Positions 5,972-7,705 of a DNA stretch of 7,705 nt are shown piece after piece. The position numbers and the translations under genes were made by a program. The notes beneath the pieces were generated by a model. That model saw nothing but the letters and a program-made list of their open reading frames with translations. It made no database searches and was not told the origin of the DNA. Source of the DNA: Bacteroidota bacterium (GTDB lineage Bacteria > Bacteroidota > Bacteroidia > Flavobacteriales > Flavobacteriaceae); the NCBI GenBank assembly GCA_023427845.1, contig JAEYZX010000027.1:1-7705 (forward strand), read 5' to 3'. Position 1 is the stretch's first letter; every line of letters begins with the position of its first letter.

Positions 5972-7035
5972 TTCTTTTGATAAATATTATTTATTAGATA
6001 AAAATCGGCCAGCACTATTGCAGCCATCGCTTCCACAATTGGTACGGCGCGTGGAACGACACAAGGATCATGTCGGCCTTTACCTGTCATTTCGACAATA
6101 TTCCCTGATTTATCAAGGGTTTGCTGTGGCTGCATTATTGTTGCAACGGGTTTGAACGCAACACGGAAGTAGATATCCATCCCGTTTGAGATTCCGCCCT
6201 GGATGCCGCCCGACAAATTTGACTGCGTAGTTCCATCGTTATTGTATTGGTCATTGTGTTCGCTCCCTTTCATACGGGCACCGCAAAATCCGCTACCGTA
6301 CTCAAAACCTTTGACGGCGTTTATCGAGAGCATTGCTTTTCCGAGTTCGGCATGCAACTTGTCGAATACCGGTTCGCCCAGGCCTATCGGAACATTTTGG
6401 ATTACGCACGTGATCGTACCTCCAATCGTATCGCCTTCTTTGCGCACCTGACGAATTTCCTCAATCATTTTCCCGGCCGTTTTCTCGTCAGGACAGCGAA
6501 CATCATTGGAATCGATTTTTGAAAAATCAAGTTGCTGATAAGGCTGGTCGATAAAAATACCTCCGACCGACGAAACGAATGCCGTAATTTTGATTTCGGG
6601 TATGATATGTCGCGCAATCGCACCGGCAACTACCCTACAGGCGGTTTCGCGTGCCGAACTTCTTCCGCCTCCTCGATAGTCGCGGATGCCGTATTTTTTT
6701 TCATATACGTAATCCGCATGGCTTGGCCGGAAGGTGTCTTTTATATGCGAGTAGTCGGCCGACTTCTGATTGACGTTTTCAATTTTGAATCCGATTGGAG
6801 TCCCGGTTGATTTTCCTTCAAAAATTCCCGAAAGGATTTGCACCTGATCGCTTTCTTTTCGTTGTGACACTATTGCGGATTGTCCGGGTTTTCGGCGGTC
6901 AAGTTGATGCTGAACTGCCTTAAGGTCAATTTCAATTCCCGGCGGGCAGCCGTCGATTATTCCACCTATCGCCTCGCCATGCGATTCTCCAAATGTGGTA
7001 ACCCTGAAAAACGTTCCGTAACTGTTGCCGGCCAT
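5968..7035 (-). CDS. aroC: Chorismate synthase
   Basis: AroC makes chorismate from 5-enolpyruvylshikimate-3-phosphate using reduced FMN, the last shikimate-pathway step before aromatic amino acids, folate and quinones. The 355-residue product begins MAGNSYGTFFRVTTFGESHG, the standard family start, with conserved His19. RPSHADYVY holds the second conserved His106. GRSSARETACRVVAGA is at 124-139, and the C-terminal signature GRHDPCVVPRAVPIVEAM is at 320-337. The frame stays open to a TTG at 7053, but ATG 7035 is preferred: it gives the family N-terminus, and a promoter-like -7 box lies over the TTG. The gene overlaps the downstream symporter start by four bases (ATGA). Length and motifs indicate an intact, functional enzyme. 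Confidence 0.98.
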   Translation of the reverse strand: MAGNSYGTFFRVTTFGESHGEAIGGIIDGCPPGIEIDLKAVQHQLDRRKPGQSAIVSQRKESDQVQILSGIFEGKSTGTPIGFKIENVNQKSADYSHIKDTFRPSHADYVYEKKYGIRDYRGGGRSSARETACRVVAGAIARHIIPEIKITAFVSSVGGIFIDQPYQQLDFSKIDSNDVRCPDEKTAGKMIEEIRQVRKEGDTIGGTITCVIQNVPIGLGEPVFDKLHAELGKAMLSINAVKGFEYGSGFCGARMKGSEHNDQYNNDGTTQSNLSGGIQGGISNGMDIYFRVAFKPVATIMQPQQTLDKSGNIVEMTGKGRHDPCVVPRAVPIVEAMAAIVLADFYLINNIYQKK

Positions 7036-7050
7036 GCATTTGATTTTCAA

Positions 7051-7058
7051 CAAAAATA
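7051..7058 (-). promoter_or_regulatory. Candidate Bacteroidota -7 promoter box for aroC-symporter
   Basis: On the minus strand this is TATTTTTG, an exact TAnnTTTG match ending 15 bases before the aroC ATG at 7035. A TTG at 7072-7074 (minus strand) lies 13 bases further upstream, closer than the usual -33 spacing. Its position over the alternative TTG start codon supports translation from the ATG. Confidence 0.45.
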
Positions 7059-7151
7059 ACGTTTAAGTTGACAATACCTTAGCTATCATCCGAAAAGTTA
7101 GCGTTGCAGAAATGGAAGGAACTGTTGCCCAAATACTTTCTGCGTTTTTTA

Positions 7152-7161
7152 ATATATTAGC
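7152..7161 (+). promoter_or_regulatory. Second copy of ATATATTAGC, upstream of the right-edge lipoprotein gene
   Basis: This 10-mer is identical to the one at 149-158 and is likewise preceded by GTTTTTT and placed a short distance (23 bases) before a start codon. It overlaps a small inverted repeat, ATTAG at 7156-7160 and CTAAT at 7166-7170 with a 5-base loop. It may be a promoter or regulator site shared by the two envelope units; no experimental or family evidence is available. Confidence 0.3.
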
Positions 7162-7184
7162 ATTCCTAATTTAAAACTGTAAAA

Positions 7185-7705
7185 ATGAAATTATCCTGCC
7201 TGCTCCTATTATCATCAATTTTGTTTATTGGTTGCTCAAGTGATGACGACAACACTCCGGAGGGTCCGGTAACCGGCGAAATCTACCTTCCGCTATCGGC
7301 CGGAAATTATTGGACCTATGATGTTGAGAGTGCTACAAATGCCGGCAGGGATTCACTTTATATTGCGAATGATACGGTCATCGCGGGCAACAGTTATAAG
7401 AAAATGAAGACGCGCGATCTGGCCTTCGGCTTCTATTCGGCGTCACTTCAGAATAATGGCGTACGTTATGACGATGGTGCGGTAAAAGTTTCGGGTAATG
7501 CCGTACTTGATTTTGGACAGCCCTTTCCAATAAACCTACCCATAACCGATTTTGTAATGCTTCGAGAAAATGCATCAGATGATCAGCAATTATCATTGGT
7601 AACCGGTACTATCGAAGAAGATTTCGGAGCGTTTCCTCTAACTATCGACTACAAATTGAAATCTACCGCACAAGCCACATTGCCGAGTTATACTACACCA
7701 AATGG
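7185..7705 (+). CDS. Lipoprotein of unknown function, N-terminal part (runs off right edge)
   Basis: The frame opens at ATG 7185 and stays open to the window end, giving 173 complete codons with no stop. The start encodes a type II signal peptide: Lys2, a hydrophobic run at residues 3-16, and a lipobox ending IGC with the lipidated cysteine at 17. SSDDDN follows, close to the S-D-D-type lipoprotein export signal known in Flavobacterium, so surface display is likely. The mature start has LPLSAGNYWTYDV at about 36-48, a motif seen in poorly characterised Bacteroidota lipoproteins, followed by beta-rich sequence with repeated Asp/Asn turns. No enzyme motif is visible. The gene is divergent from aroC across 149 bases and has no Shine-Dalgarno; the start context is A-rich (GTAAAAATG). 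The missing C-terminus could contain a recognisable domain. Confidence 0.82.
   Translation, partial: MKLSCLLLLSSILFIGCSSDDDNTPEGPVTGEIYLPLSAGNYWTYDVESATNAGRDSLYIANDTVIAGNSYKKMKTRDLAFGFYSASLQNNGVRYDDGAVKVSGNAVLDFGQPFPINLPITDFVMLRENASDDQQLSLVTGTIEEDFGAFPLTIDYKLKSTAQATLPSYTTPN

Noticed and set aside
7036..7053. Upstream TTG start for aroC adding six residues
   Set aside because: The family N-terminus begins at the ATG at 7035, and an exact -7 promoter box covers the TTG.
7036..7184. Possible small RNA or riboswitch in the 149-bp aroC-lipoprotein spacer
   Set aside because: Only a 5-bp stem (ATTAG/CTAAT) and scattered TTAGC words are visible; no extended structure or known riboswitch core.
7378..7596. 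72-codon minus-strand open frame near the right edge
   Set aside because: It lies opposite a convincing lipoprotein frame running uninterrupted from 7185 to the window end, and has no motif of its own.
1..7705. Mobile element, phage, CRISPR or defence system
   Set aside because: No transposase, integrase, terminal repeats, tRNA, spacer array or defence-type protein was found; the recognised genes are housekeeping or envelope genes with similar base composition.

Overview
The window looks like chromosomal DNA from a Bacteroidota bacterium, most likely of the Flavobacteriaceae. The evidence is an Smr-less MutS2-type protein, two lipoproteins with acidic residues after the lipid cysteine, little Shine-Dalgarno signal, A-rich sequence before start codons, and several exact TAnnTTTG boxes (the Bacteroidota -7 promoter element) just upstream of genes. 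I see no phage, insertion sequence, CRISPR array, tRNA or rRNA. Gene density is very high, and most of the content is housekeeping.

Layout. 2-127 (+) is the C-terminal tail of an unidentified protein. 176-1339 (+) is a two-gene envelope unit: a small outer-membrane beta-barrel-like protein, then a lipoprotein. It meets ung (uracil-DNA glycosylase, 1340-2005, -) stop codon to stop codon with no base between. A 99-bp divergent spacer separates ung from mutS2 (2105-4273, +), which shares one base with the start of a DCC-family thiol-disulfide protein (4273-4692, +). That pair converges, with one base between stops, on a glutamate/aspartate-type cation symporter (4694-5971, -). The symporter start overlaps the stop of aroC (chorismate synthase, 5968-7035, -). 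After a 149-bp divergent spacer, a second lipoprotein gene starts at 7185 (+) and runs off the right edge.

The probable transcription units are envelope protein + lipoprotein, ung alone, mutS2 + DCC, aroC + symporter, and the right-edge lipoprotein. ung and mutS2 are divergent nucleic-acid-maintenance genes that may share control sequences. aroC and the symporter are tightly coupled, but a biochemical link is only inferred.

I found no convincing undescribed multi-gene system. The points most worth a second look are the MutS2 homologue that ends after its KOW-like domain, its overlap with the DCC gene, the two convergent junctions with no terminator space, and a shared 10-bp motif upstream of the two envelope genes that open the two plus-strand envelope units. 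No stretch over 300 bases lacks a gene; the longest gaps are 7036-7184, 2006-2104 and 128-175.
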